Below are positions 32,858-41,209 of a stretch of DNA of 64,000 bases, piece by piece (the first letter of the stretch is position 1; each line of letters begins with the position of its first letter). A program made the translations under genes and the position numbers. Below the pieces are notes generated by a model. It saw only the letters and a program-made list of their open reading frames with translations. It had not been told where the DNA came from and searched no databases. Origin of the DNA: CAYVRJ01 sp964453645 (GTDB lineage: Bacteria > Bacillota > Clostridia > Christensenellales > JAWKQI01); NCBI GenBank assembly GCA_964453645.1, contig CAYVRJ010000009.1:1-64000 (forward strand), written 5' to 3'.

Positions 32858-32899
32858 CAATTTACACCATCAGTGAAACGACGAAATGGAGTTTATCGT
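32858..32899 (+). repeat. Intercistronic linker repeat, copy 2
   Basis: A near-identical second copy (31 of 32 bases over 32868-32899). Its GGAG supplies the ribosome binding site for the GTG at 32898. The tandem pair fills the gap between amidase and peptidase genes. Confidence 0.65.
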
Positions 32900-33899
32900 G
32901 AAGCGTATTCTATTGATTCTTTTAACGGTTTTATGTATTTTTGCCAGTACCAACGTAACACTGGCCTTTGAGTGGCTGTTGTACAACGAAAATACGTATG
33001 CTCCCGACCAGCAAAACGTATACACCCTAAACAGTTTCTATCGGGACGTGGAGCGATTAAAGGAATCCTCCATCATTTCGGTGCAAACCATTGGACAAAC
33101 TGTATTTAAGCGGGACATCTTGCTCATCAAGCTGGGCCGGGGAGAAAAGAAAATCTTTGTCAATGCGGGCACCCATTCCCGGGAAAACGCCAACACCCCC
33201 ATTGTGATGCAAAGCCTGTTTGAACTGACCAACGCATACAATCAAAATCTCTCCATTGAAAAGCTGGATGTGAAAACTTTGCTATCCGAATATACATTCT
33301 ATATCATTCCCCTGTTAAACCCCGACGGGTATGAGATTTGCCTTAGCAACTGGAACAGCCAAATGAAAACCAACGCCAACGGGGTCAATTTAAACCGCAA
33401 TTTCCCAACGAAATACTGGGGTAACCCGGAGCGTATCAAAGTCACCTCGGGGAATCTGTTTCCGGGAAGTTTTCCCGCTTCCGAACCCGAAACAAGGGCG
33501 GTGATGTCCTTGGCCTCCGAACACTCCTTTTTGTTTTGCATTGACATACACTCCCGTGGACGGGGCATTTATTACGAAAAGGGTGGTCTCTCTCAAGAGG
33601 ATATCAAGGGCACAAAAACTGTGGAGGAACTCAACCGGCTGAGCCGGGAAGTGGGGCTTCTCTGCCGAAGAATTGCAGACTACGGCCGATTAAACGAAAA
33701 AAAAGTTGTTTTGGGGCAGGAGGGCAGTTTAACAGATTATTTCTTTGAGCACGGCGTGCCCACCCTCACCTACGAAACCCTGCCCGGTCGCTCCCCCCAG
33801 CCCACACAGTTCGAAGCCATCCAAGGGGAATACCAGCGGATCAACCTGCCCTATGCCCTGTTGTCCGTGGCACAGTATTTTAATACTCAGCACGAATAG
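32898..33899 (+). CDS. M14-family zinc carboxypeptidase, exported
   Basis: A 333-residue protein with a signal peptide (MKRILLILLTVLCIFAS, cut after TLA). The M14 fold has zinc ligands His and Glu in GTHSRENANTP and His in DIHSRGRG, substrate residues Asn-Arg in NGVNLNRNF, and catalytic Glu in TYETLPG. Bacterial relatives trim peptidoglycan stem peptides. I chose GTG 32898, six bases after GGAG, because the upstream ATG 32886 has no ribosome binding site. Its partner upstream is an amidase, so a joint role in wall turnover is likely. Confidence 0.87.
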   Translation: MKRILLILLTVLCIFASTNVTLAFEWLLYNENTYAPDQQNVYTLNSFYRDVERLKESSIISVQTIGQTVFKRDILLIKLGRGEKKIFVNAGTHSRENANTPIVMQSLFELTNAYNQNLSIEKLDVKTLLSEYTFYIIPLLNPDGYEICLSNWNSQMKTNANGVNLNRNFPTKYWGNPERIKVTSGNLFPGSFPASEPETRAVMSLASEHSFLFCIDIHSRGRGIYYEKGGLSQEDIKGTKTVEELNRLSREVGLLCRRIADYGRLNEKKVVLGQEGSLTDYFFEHGVPTLTYETLPGRSPQPTQFEAIQGEYQRINLPYALLSVAQYFNTQHE

Positions 33900-33940
33900 A
33901 CAAGTTTTCTCGTTGTGTATACGAATGTTTCAAATCAGGA

Positions 33941-34987
33941 TCAACCAGAGAAGTAATACATCCACCAAAGCTCAGCACGGGTTAATGTATCCCCGGCATT
34001 TTTAATGTAGAAGTATTGGGGTTCATCCATATATTGTTTTGTGGCTTGCTGCAAGAAAATTTCCATAGTTGCGGGTTTGTTGGCCGTCTCCTGCTCTTCT
34101 CCCCCTCTCACTTCAAATAAATTACCCATGATAATTTCGGTGTCTTGCGTCACTTCCAAGGTGTATACATCTGTATTTTCATTGACAACTTCCAAAAAGT
34201 CGTTGCCGTAGGGTCGGCCTTGTTCGTTTAAATCGTCGGCCAAGTGGCTCCTCACCGCAACGATGTCCAAGTCCACAAAGTTTTTGCCCTCCCGTTCATA
34301 CACCTTGCGCACGGCTGCTAAGGTTCCCTCCCTCTTGTTTGCTGCCGAAACAGAATAATAGTACACCGGGTTCTTGGCCACCAGTGCCGTTGGGTTGTTG
34401 CCGAGAATAAATTCATACGCAGCGTATTCCACCCCTTCCCCGTTTTTCAGGCTCAAGGTCACGGAATAACTTTGATCTGCGGTTTTTACAAACCCTGTGA
34501 TTTCACTTTGATTGTCCCCCCTGTCCGACAACTCCATGATGTAGGTATCTTTGTCTTTGTCGTAGGTGATGGTACTTCCCTTGGGCAGGGGCAGCAGCAC
34601 ACTGTTGTTCTCGAAGGCTGCGGCTGCGTATTCCATGAGTTTTTGAGAGGGCACTTCCACGGTTGTTTCGCCACCTGCGGGTAAGTTGCCGTGGTTTACG
34701 CTCATCAAATACAACACATTCCAAAAGAAGTCCGGGGTCACGGAATAAATCATCTCCGTATCCGTCAAGGCCAGTGCTAAACTGTCCAGCACCGGAGTCA
34801 TGGCTAAAATTTTGCTGCCCACTTCCTCGGGAGTGGCCGTTGGGGCGGGTTCGGGGGTGGGTAAAACTTCTTGGGGAACAACTGTTGGGGTTGGTGCGGG
34901 CAGCGGCTCCATCCGATCGGGGGGCTGTTTTGCACTGCACCCGACAATGAATATTAAAACAACGGTTAAATAAATCAGCCTTTTCAT
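33941..34987 (-). CDS. Hypothetical lipoprotein
   Basis: A 348-residue protein with a lipobox (LTVVLIFIVGCSA), a Pro/Thr/Glu spacer (about 22-55) and a soluble domain of mixed composition to the C-terminus (ending ELWWMYYFSG). The Pro/Thr spacer resembles that of the neighbouring amidase lipoprotein, suggesting the same compartment. No catalytic motif or known family is evident. It converges on the M14 gene with a 41-base gap. Confidence 0.7.
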   Translation of the reverse strand: MKRLIYLTVVLIFIVGCSAKQPPDRMEPLPAPTPTVVPQEVLPTPEPAPTATPEEVGSKILAMTPVLDSLALALTDTEMIYSVTPDFFWNVLYLMSVNHGNLPAGGETTVEVPSQKLMEYAAAAFENNSVLLPLPKGSTITYDKDKDTYIMELSDRGDNQSEITGFVKTADQSYSVTLSLKNGEGVEYAAYEFILGNNPTALVAKNPVYYYSVSAANKREGTLAAVRKVYEREGKNFVDLDIVAVRSHLADDLNEQGRPYGNDFLEVVNENTDVYTLEVTQDTEIIMGNLFEVRGGEEQETANKPATMEIFLQQATKQYMDEPQYFYIKNAGDTLTRAELWWMYYFSG

Positions 34988-35135
34988 GGTTCATCCTCTA
35001 TATACATATAAAAATTTCTTTTATTAGTCTTATTATAACAAATTTTGAATGAAATACTTTGTTATTCTTTAGCAATTTTTTCATTTAATCATACTATGAA
35101 ATATGGGCTTAAAAACATAAAAGGAGAAATTGAAT

Positions 35136-36893
35136 ATGAGTTGCAATGCAAGTCTGTCATTTGACATATTCACAGCAGATGAGGCAAAACCCGTTCCCAA
35201 CGCAACCGTTGCGGTGACCGGGGTGGACAGCAACGACACATTTCAAGTGACCACCGACGAAAGCGGACGAACTGAAGAAATTTGCGTGAACGCTCCGCCA
35301 AAGGAACAAACCCTGTCTCCCACGTTTATCGGCAACCCGTATTATCGGTATAACGCCGTGATTACCGCCGATGGATATACCAAAGCCACTGTAGAGGGCA
35401 TTCAAGCCTTCGACGGCATACACTCCATCGAACCGGTGGAACTCATTCCCAAGCCCGTTGGCCCCCCCTATGAAAACATGGTGGACGATTACGTCATCCC
35501 CGAAAACGCTTTGCAGCAGACGGTAGTAAACGAACAGGAGTACGACAACAAGAGCCCTAGGATCTTAAAAGAGGTGATCATCCCCAGCAAAATCACCGTG
35601 CACTTGGGCAGACCCACGGACAGCTCCGCCAAAAACGTGACGGTCTCCTTCCCCGACTATATTAAAAACGTTGCCAGCAGCGAGATATACCCCACGTGGC
35701 CGGACAGTTCCCTTCGGGCAAACATTTATGCGCAGATATCCTTGGCCTTAAACCGGGTGTTCACCGAGTGGTATCGCTCCCGGGGGTACAACTTCGACAT
35801 CACCAACTCCACCAGTTACGACCAATATTATGTCCACGGGCGAAACATATTTGAAAACGTAAGTAAAATTGTGGATCAGATTTTTAACGAATACGTGCGC
35901 AAGCAGGGTACCATCAACCCCTACTACACAGAATATTGCAACGGCACCACCTCCACTTGCAAGGGTATGTCCCAGTGGGGCACGGTGACACTGGCCGAAA
36001 GGGGGTACACCCCGCTAAATATTTTAAAAAACTATTACGGCAAAGACATAGAACTGGTGGCCACCAACAACATTAAAGCGGTGACGGAATCCTATCCGGG
36101 CACACCCCTTCGGCTGGGCTCTGTGAGTGACGATGTAAAAATCATCAGCGATCAGTTAAACCGCATTCGCAAAAACTATCCGGCAATCCCCGAGATTAAA
36201 AATCCGGGCACAACCTTTGATGCACAGGTGGATGCTGCGGTGAGGGTCTTCCAAAAGACGTTTAATTTAACCCAAGACGGCATTGTCGGTAAAGCAACGT
36301 GGAACAAAATCTCCTATATCTTTACGGCCGTGAAGAAACTTGCGGAACTCTCCAGCGAGGGCATCAAGGAAGAAATCCCCGCAACCCGCCCAACCAGCCT
36401 GCTCAAGGAGGGTTCCAGAGGAGACGTGGTGCGCTTGGCACAGTATTTCTTATCCGTCATCGCCAACTACAACCGCAGTGTGCGCCCTCTTGCGGTGGAC
36501 GGCATCTTCGGCCCCGGAACCAAGGCATCGGTGATCGATTTCCAAAAGGCCTATGGGTTAACCCCCGACGGCATTATTGGAGAAAAGACGTGGGCAGCAC
36601 TGTACTCGGCATACTTGGGTATTATTGAGCAGACCGGCCTTGCCCTGAAATATCCGGGATATCTCTTAAAAGAGGGCTCCAGGGGTGATGCGGTGCGCAT
36701 TATGCAGGATTATTTGAAGGTTATCGCCAACAACAACCCAGCCATTCCTAAAATCACCCCCGACGGTATTTTTGGTGCCAAGACTAAGGAAGCAGTTCGG
36801 GCTTTCCAACAGGCCTACAAGTTGGATGTGGATGGCATTATCGGCAATAAGACGTGGGATCGCATTGTGGCGGTACGGCTTTTGTATAAGTAA
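35136..36893 (+). CDS. Peptidoglycan-binding protein with SpoIID-like region and three PG-binding repeats
   Basis: A roughly 585-residue protein. The N-terminal beta domain (about 1-105) resembles a carboxypeptidase-regulatory fold (VTGVDSNDTFQVTTDESG). The middle (about 140-310) includes YCNGTTSTCKGMSQWG and LNILKNYYGKDI, like the conserved part of SpoIID/LytB proteins. Three PG_binding_1 repeats follow (about 330-395, 420-490, 510-582), each ending like DGIxGxxTWxxI. No signal peptide is visible, which fits a protein made inside the mother cell or spore. A spore cortex role is likely but inferred. ATG 35136 is nine bases after AAGGAG. Confidence 0.8.
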   Translation: MSCNASLSFDIFTADEAKPVPNATVAVTGVDSNDTFQVTTDESGRTEEICVNAPPKEQTLSPTFIGNPYYRYNAVITADGYTKATVEGIQAFDGIHSIEPVELIPKPVGPPYENMVDDYVIPENALQQTVVNEQEYDNKSPRILKEVIIPSKITVHLGRPTDSSAKNVTVSFPDYIKNVASSEIYPTWPDSSLRANIYAQISLALNRVFTEWYRSRGYNFDITNSTSYDQYYVHGRNIFENVSKIVDQIFNEYVRKQGTINPYYTEYCNGTTSTCKGMSQWGTVTLAERGYTPLNILKNYYGKDIELVATNNIKAVTESYPGTPLRLGSVSDDVKIISDQLNRIRKNYPAIPEIKNPGTTFDAQVDAAVRVFQKTFNLTQDGIVGKATWNKISYIFTAVKKLAELSSEGIKEEIPATRPTSLLKEGSRGDVVRLAQYFLSVIANYNRSVRPLAVDGIFGPGTKASVIDFQKAYGLTPDGIIGEKTWAALYSAYLGIIEQTGLALKYPGYLLKEGSRGDAVRIMQDYLKVIANNNPAIPKITPDGIFGAKTKEAVRAFQQAYKLDVDGIIGNKTWDRIVAVRLLYK

Positions 36894-36908
36894 TCATAAA
36901 AAATACCT

Positions 36909-36964
36909 TTGAAATCATTTGAAACAATGCTATAATAAGAGTGTACATGTGAAGTGTACACTCT
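36909..36964 (+). promoter_or_regulatory. Promoter with palindromic operator-like repeat before the isomerase gene
   Basis: TTGAAA (36909-36914), 16 nt, TATAAT (36931-36936). Directly after the -10 comes AGAGTGTACA (36938-36947), which is a perfect inverted repeat with TGTACACTCT (36955-36964). It covers the expected transcription start. It could be a repressor site or a leader hairpin. Confidence 0.6.
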
Positions 36965-36990
36965 ATTTTCATGAGTTTTAGGAGGAAATC

Positions 36991-37779
36991 GTGAGTCTTA
37001 AAGTTTGTTTTTCCACCTTGGGTTGCCCCGAGTGGAGCCTTAAGGAAATATTATCTACCGCAAAGGACTTAAATTACGATGGCGTGGAAGTTCGAGGTGT
37101 GCACAACGAACTGTACGCCCCCAAAATAAAGGAATTCCAAAATATCGATGAAGCTAAGGAACTGTTCAAAAAGTTTAACATAACCCTTACCTGTCTCACT
37201 TCCCAGAGTTACTTATTTTTAGACGACGGAGAGATGCTAAAAGAAGCGTACGATTATATCGATTTAGCTTCTGCCCTGGGCGTACCCTATGTGCGGGTGC
37301 TGGGGGATAAAGACCCTGCCCCCAAGGGAGAGATCGACGACACACTGGTGAAGAAAAACCTCATATCCGTGTGTGAATACGGCAAAAAACACGGTGTGAA
37401 GCCCTTAATCGAGACCAACGGGGTATATGCCGACAGTGCTCGGCTTAAAAAATTGTTGTCGGGTATTGAAAATGTTGGCGTTGTATGGGATGTACACCAC
37501 CCCTACCGCTATTTTAACGAAGCTCCCGACACCACTTATGGTAATTTAGGGGAATATATCAAACACGTTCATTTAAAGGATTCGGTACTAACAGACGGCA
37601 AGTTAAAGTATGAGATGCTCACCTACGGGGATATTCCCGTTCTTCCGGCCATTGAGTTGCTTAAAAAGCAAGGGTACGACGGTTACTACTGTTTGGAGTG
37701 GGTGCGCAGGTGGGATCTTTCGCTGGAGGAGGCGGGTATTGCTTTTGCCCACTTTGCTGGCGTGATGTGTGCACTGTAG
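36991..37779 (+). CDS. Sugar phosphate isomerase/epimerase (AP endonuclease 2-like TIM barrel)
   Basis: A 262-residue TIM-barrel protein. Segments MSLKVCFSTLGCPEWSLKE, YDGVEVRGV, LIETNGVYAD, VVWDVHHPYRYF and HVHLKDSV hold the metal-binding Glu, Asp and His pattern of the family. Substrates are commonly keto-sugars or inosose-like compounds. There is no sugar-pathway neighbour to narrow it down. The start is GTG 36991, after GGAGGAAATC. Regulation by a palindromic operator just upstream is suggested by the sequence. Confidence 0.82.
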   Translation: MSLKVCFSTLGCPEWSLKEILSTAKDLNYDGVEVRGVHNELYAPKIKEFQNIDEAKELFKKFNITLTCLTSQSYLFLDDGEMLKEAYDYIDLASALGVPYVRVLGDKDPAPKGEIDDTLVKKNLISVCEYGKKHGVKPLIETNGVYADSARLKKLLSGIENVGVVWDVHHPYRYFNEAPDTTYGNLGEYIKHVHLKDSVLTDGKLKYEMLTYGDIPVLPAIELLKKQGYDGYYCLEWVRRWDLSLEEAGIAFAHFAGVMCAL

Positions 37780-37784
37780 GTTTA

Positions 37785-37960
37785 TTTAGGGGGACTACTC
37801 GTCCCCCTTTCACCCCCACGGCAGGGACTGAGTCCCTGCACCCCTTGTATAGGGTTTATTTAAAATATCCCATATGAGAGGGGTCAAGGGGGAATGATTC
37901 CCCCTTGTGGGTGTGGGCAACGCCCACAAAAAACGAGGGGTACGGTGCAAAGCCCCATAT
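37785..37960. repeat. Palindromic mosaic element R2
   Basis: Several short palindromes in a row: GGGGGACtactcGTCCCCC, GCAGGGACtgaGTCCCTGC, GGGGGAatgaTTCCCCC and GTGGGCaacGCCCAC. They are separated by AT-rich spacers. Located after the isomerase gene. Confidence 0.75.
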
Positions 37961-38048
37961 GAAAAAAAGTCTGAAAACAGAATATCGTGTCATGATTTGC
38001 AGATAAACGGCATAAGCTTCATTAGAGATTGTTCGAGGTGATAAGGTA

Positions 38049-39212
38049 ATGAAAAAGATATGTGCCGTTATTTTAATTGCGATGATTGCGTTTTATACAG
38101 TGCCCGTCCATGCCGTAGAACCACCTGCGGGAATGGACAATTCCGCTGAAAGTTACGTGCTGATGGACAACGCCACCGGCCAACTCATCTTAGAGAAAGA
38201 TGCCGAATCCAGAAAACCCAGCGCCAACCTCTCCACCAACATGGCGGTGCTCATCTTCTTGGAAGATATGGCCAACGGCAAACTCAAAGAAGACGATAAA
38301 GTCACGGTCTCCCAAAACGCTTGGCGTGCCACGGGTTCTAAAGTGTTCCTAGACATCAACGAAATCTATCCCGCCAGCGAACTCTTAAAAGCCGTTGTCG
38401 TGGCCTCCGCCAACGATGCCGCCATCGCCCTTGCCGAAAAACTCTACATGAACGAAGAGGCCTTTGTCGCCCGCATGAACCAAAAGTGCAGCGAGCTTAA
38501 TTTGATGGATACTAAATTCGAGAGCATTTACGGCAAAGATTCGGCCAATCAATACACCACTGCCAAGGACATGGCAACGATTATGCGGGAAATCTGCAAA
38601 TACCCCCAATACTTTAAGTGGAGCAGCATCTGGCTGGATACCTTCACCCACCCCTCGGGCCGCACCACCGAAATGACCAACTTTAACAAGGTTGTTCGCT
38701 TCTACGACGGAGGAGACGGTGGTAAAACCGGTTCGTCGGCTAACGCTGGTTTTTGCCTGGCAGCAACAGCCAAGCGGGGAAGCGATCGGTATATCTATGT
38801 GGGCCTTGGAGATATCAGCAGCGACAATCGGTTCGAAAACGCCCGTTCCGCCTTTGACTACGCCTTTAACAACTATACCAGCAAAACCCCTGTGCAGGGG
38901 GGTAAAGTTGTTGCCCGGGATATCCCCATTCTCAACGGCATTATGGATTCCATCAACGGCATAGCGAAGGAGGATATCTCCCTGCTACTAGGCAAAGAAG
39001 TGTCGGACAATATGGATAAAGAAGTGACCCTCATCGAAAACCTCACAGCACCCATTGAGAAAGGCCAAAAGCTGGGTGAAATCGTGGTGAAAAACAACGG
39101 TGAAGTCATTGGCAGGTGTGATATTATCAGCGAAACCAGCGTGGATATCAATTCGTTTTCTCACTCGGTGAACCGCATTGTCAACGTTTGGTTAAAGTTT
39201 GGGGAAGAGTAA
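38049..39212 (+). CDS. D-Ala-D-Ala carboxypeptidase (DacF-like) homologue lacking the SxxK motif
   Basis: A 387-residue exported protein (signal peptide about 1-22, ending VHA) with an S11 peptidase domain and a C-terminal beta domain. The second motif SAN (VASANDAAIALAE) and third motif KTG (GGKTGSSANAG) are present. The first motif is not: where PxASxTKxMT is expected, the sequence reads PSANLSTNMA, with Asn for the catalytic Ser and Thr for the Lys. It is therefore probably not an active transpeptidase-type enzyme. In Firmicutes, DacF works on spore cortex. A regulatory or binding role is possible. Confidence 0.85.
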   Translation: MKKICAVILIAMIAFYTVPVHAVEPPAGMDNSAESYVLMDNATGQLILEKDAESRKPSANLSTNMAVLIFLEDMANGKLKEDDKVTVSQNAWRATGSKVFLDINEIYPASELLKAVVVASANDAAIALAEKLYMNEEAFVARMNQKCSELNLMDTKFESIYGKDSANQYTTAKDMATIMREICKYPQYFKWSSIWLDTFTHPSGRTTEMTNFNKVVRFYDGGDGGKTGSSANAGFCLAATAKRGSDRYIYVGLGDISSDNRFENARSAFDYAFNNYTSKTPVQGGKVVARDIPILNGIMDSINGIAKEDISLLLGKEVSDNMDKEVTLIENLTAPIEKGQKLGEIVVKNNGEVIGRCDIISETSVDINSFSHSVNRIVNVWLKFGEE

Positions 39213-39258
39213 CACATCCATTTTTTACACATAAGATGTATAAAGGGGGTGTTACACC

Positions 39259-39684
39259 TTGGAAACAACGGTTGAACTGCCCGCCGAAGTTATTGAACAG
39301 CTAAAGATTATAGATGCAACCATGTTAAACACCAAGAAGCTAATTGTTGCAGATATTTTGGATTTGTATGCAATTACCATAGAGCGCAAGAAATTATTGT
39401 GCAGCGTTATCGATGGTGAAGACTGCGCATGTCTGCCCGATCCGTTCCCCTTCAAGGCCACGTCAGGGGTGATTGCCACCTCTGCCACCAAGGCATTTGT
39501 GGATATAGCGGCCACAGTGGCTGCAACGCCTTCGGCAACATGCCAAGAGCAGCAGGCAAAAGACACGAGTTACTTTATTAGCTTACTTGGTTTAATAGCT
39601 TCCGCAATGGGCTTTTGTGAATTACTTAAGGAAGAGAATGTGGCGAACAACGAAGTTTTAATTTCGGAGATTCCACCCGTTTGA
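39259..39684 (+). CDS. Hypothetical 141-residue protein
   Basis: The start is TTG 39259, seven bases after GGGGGTG. The N-terminal half is helical (ELPAEVIEQLKIIDATM, then a stretch to VIDGEDCACLPDP). The middle is Ala/Thr-rich (about 68-95), and a hydrophobic stretch (YFISLLGLIASAMGFCELL, about 105-123) could be a membrane helix. No family is recognised. It follows the DacF-like gene after 46 bases and may share its transcript. Confidence 0.55.
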   Translation: METTVELPAEVIEQLKIIDATMLNTKKLIVADILDLYAITIERKKLLCSVIDGEDCACLPDPFPFKATSGVIATSATKAFVDIAATVAATPSATCQEQQAKDTSYFISLLGLIASAMGFCELLKEENVANNEVLISEIPPV

Positions 39685-39689
39685 TCATA

Positions 39690-39862
39690 AAGAAAGTTTT
39701 CTTGGGGCGCTGCCCCATACCCCTCGTTTCGCAGGGCACTGCCCTGCTTAGAGCTTGGGGGAATGAATCCCCCTTAAACCCCTCACATGTTCAATTATAC
39801 CCTAATCTTTGCATCAAGAAGTTTTTGGGTTTCCAAAGGGGATTTTTACAAAAAACCCAATG
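39690..39862. repeat. Palindromic mosaic element R3
   Basis: Contains GGGGCgctGCCCC, GCAGGGCactGCCCTGC and GGGGGAatgaATCCCCC. A truncated half of the CCAAAGGGG palindrome follows (GGGTTTCCAAAGGGGATTTT without its right arm). It fills the gap between two convergent genes. Confidence 0.7.
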
Positions 39863-39890
39863 CAAAAAAGCCCATGATAAACAATGGGCT
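39863..39890 (-). terminator. Terminator of rpsT
   Basis: Minus-strand AGCCCAT (39890-39884) pairs with ATGGGCT (39875-39869), followed by a T-run. Confidence 0.85.
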
Positions 39891-39917
39891 AACTATATGA
39901 AACCTAAGAAACGTCGC

Positions 39918-40187
39918 TTACGCCTGAGAAGCCTTGTTAAGAGCAATGGCCATTCTTGCCTTCTTGCGGTTGGCCTTGTTCTTGTGAATGGTGCCCTTTC
40001 TTGCGGCACTGTCCAGCGAAGACTGCACGACATCGTATTCCACCTGAGCGGTTTTCACGTCACTAGCAGCTACAGCAGTTTCGAACTTTTTAATTTTATT
40101 TTTAAGTCCTGTCTTGATGGACTTGTTGCGCTCATGTTTGACAGCAGTCACCAACACACGCTTTTTAGCAGATTTAATATTAGGCAT
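39918..40187 (-). CDS. rpsT: 30S ribosomal protein S20
   Basis: An 89-residue basic helical protein that binds 16S rRNA. MPNIKSAKKRV, RNKSIKTGLKNKIKKF and the C-terminal HKNKANRKKARM are the classic S20 signature. The start is ATG 40187, seven bases after GGGGAGTG. A longer reading frame upstream is not needed. It stands as a single-gene unit with its own terminator. Confidence 0.96.
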   Translation of the reverse strand: MPNIKSAKKRVLVTAVKHERNKSIKTGLKNKIKKFETAVAASDVKTAQVEYDVVQSSLDSAARKGTIHKNKANRKKARMAIALNKASQA

Positions 40188-40325
40188 ATTTGTACACTCC
40201 CCTGTTTTATACTGCAAGTGGTATTATATCATCACAAATACTGAAAATCAAGCATTTTTTTTATATTATAGATAATTTATTGAAACCATAATTTTAATTA
40301 CACTTTTTAGATGTTTCACAAACCC

Positions 40326-40826
40326 TCATTCACCTTCTGTTATTGCCACTTCTCCCCCGGAGTCTCCCCCAGCATCCCCAGAACTCTGCCCAGTGGAATT
40401 TTCAGCAGTGGCATAACTGCCATGTACCGCAGAAACAATGCCTTCCTCTTTCGTCTCTTCGTCTCCGCTAATATCCTCTTGCTTCTTATTCGAAGGCTTT
40501 TCGTTGATTAATGCCAAGAGCAGAGCACGCATATATAAATCGGGAGCATATTTCATTAAGAACATTTTGTCCTTCATAGAAACTTTGTCACCCTTCATAA
40601 TGCTGTGTGCAATCTTCGAACACTTTGCATAGTTTTCCAAACCATACAGGTCGTCCGGGGCATTTTTTAAGTCCTCAATGGCCTTTAAATACTCTCCATA
40701 TTTGCCCGAGGGAACAAAGGAATCCAACTCTTGCGGTTTTTTTAAAGCTTCACTCTTTGTTTGATCGATGATTCCTTGGATGTATGTCTGGGTTACAGAC
40801 TTTGTGCTACTGGTTGGTGTGATCAT
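40326..40826 (-). CDS. Hypothetical protein, paralogue 1 of the pair around cassette A
   Basis: A 166-residue soluble protein, with ATG 40826 after GGGAGG. It shares TQTYIQG, DSFVPS, KY.EYL, KVSMKDKMFL, APDLY.RALL and DISGDE with the product at 41224-41715. The core is helical, and the C-terminal tail (about 120-166) is acidic and Gly/Ser-rich. No known family. The conserved SMKDKMFL...APDLY block is the likely functional core. The pair sits on the strand opposite to the toxin-like peptide between them. Confidence 0.65.
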   Translation of the reverse strand: MITPTSSTKSVTQTYIQGIIDQTKSEALKKPQELDSFVPSGKYGEYLKAIEDLKNAPDDLYGLENYAKCSKIAHSIMKGDKVSMKDKMFLMKYAPDLYMRALLLALINEKPSNKKQEDISGDEETKEEGIVSAVHGSYATAENSTGQSSGDAGGDSGGEVAITEGE

Positions 40827-40924
40827 AACAAGTACCTCCCGTTTACACTATCGAAACAAAACTATTGATTATTTAGCAATCAATGGTCAAATTGGATGAT
40901 ACTACCCAAATTCAAATTTATGTA

Positions 40925-40953
40925 TTGCAGCATTTGTCGAATTATGGTATTGT
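40925..40953 (+). promoter_or_regulatory. Sense promoter of cassette A with TGTCGAA in the spacer
   Basis: TTGCAG (40925-40930), a 17-nt spacer, TATTGT (40948-40953) with extended -10 TGG. TGTCGAA (40935-40941) fills spacer positions 5-11. The sequence from TGTCGAA to the -10 is almost identical to cassette C. Confidence 0.65.
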
Positions 40954-41020
40954 ATATGGATAAGAGTGCACTGGGTGGACGGTTGATGCTCCTCAATCAC
41001 AAAAGATTGGGGGTGATATA

Positions 41021-41110
41021 ATGGATATGAATTTAGCAGTGAACCTGCTTCATCTCTTAGTATCCGTTATCGCTCTGATCGTTGCAATTAAGCAACTAAA
41101 GAACCGATAA
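41021..41110 (+). CDS. 29-residue single-span toxin-like peptide (cassette A)
   Basis: The peptide MDMNLAVNLLHLLVSVIALI… ends in KQLKNR: one hydrophobic span with a basic tail. The ribosome binding site GGGGGTGA is buried in a leader hairpin (CCTCAATC 40991-40998 with GATTGGGG 41005-41012). Leader GACGGTTG (40978-40985) is exactly complementary to CAACCGTC (41120-41127) after the stop. A consensus antisense promoter faces it from 41238. Size, topology, buried ribosome binding site and antisense RNA are the hallmarks of type I toxins of the TxpA/holin-like group. Toxicity is inferred. Confidence 0.7.
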   Translation: MDMNLAVNLLHLLVSVIALIVAIKQLKNR

Positions 41111-41115
41111 TAGCA

Positions 41116-41150
41116 AGAACAACCGTCACGTCGAACTGAACGGTTGTTCT
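41116..41150. terminator. Shared 3' hairpin of cassette A
   Basis: AGAACAACCGT (41116-41126) pairs perfectly with ACGGTTGTTCT (41140-41150). The left arm can pair instead with the leader segment at 40978-40985. On the minus strand it is followed by TTGCTATTAT, on the plus strand by AAATTAT, so it fits an antisense terminator better. Confidence 0.6.
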
Positions 41151-41203
41151 AAATTATAAACTTCTTCATTTGGAGCAAACTGTTTCACCACAGTGTGCTC
41201 TTT
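41116..41203 (-). ncRNA. Candidate antisense RNA of cassette A
   Basis: Expected to start near 41203 from a perfect promoter. It begins with a hairpin (GAGCA/TGCTC and CTGT/ACAG, 41200-41173) and runs into the 3' hairpin of the toxin transcript. This gives a convergent overlap like TxpA/RatA. The same order is found in cassette B. The 3' end is assumed at the shared hairpin. Confidence 0.5.
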
Positions 41204-41209
41204 GTATTT

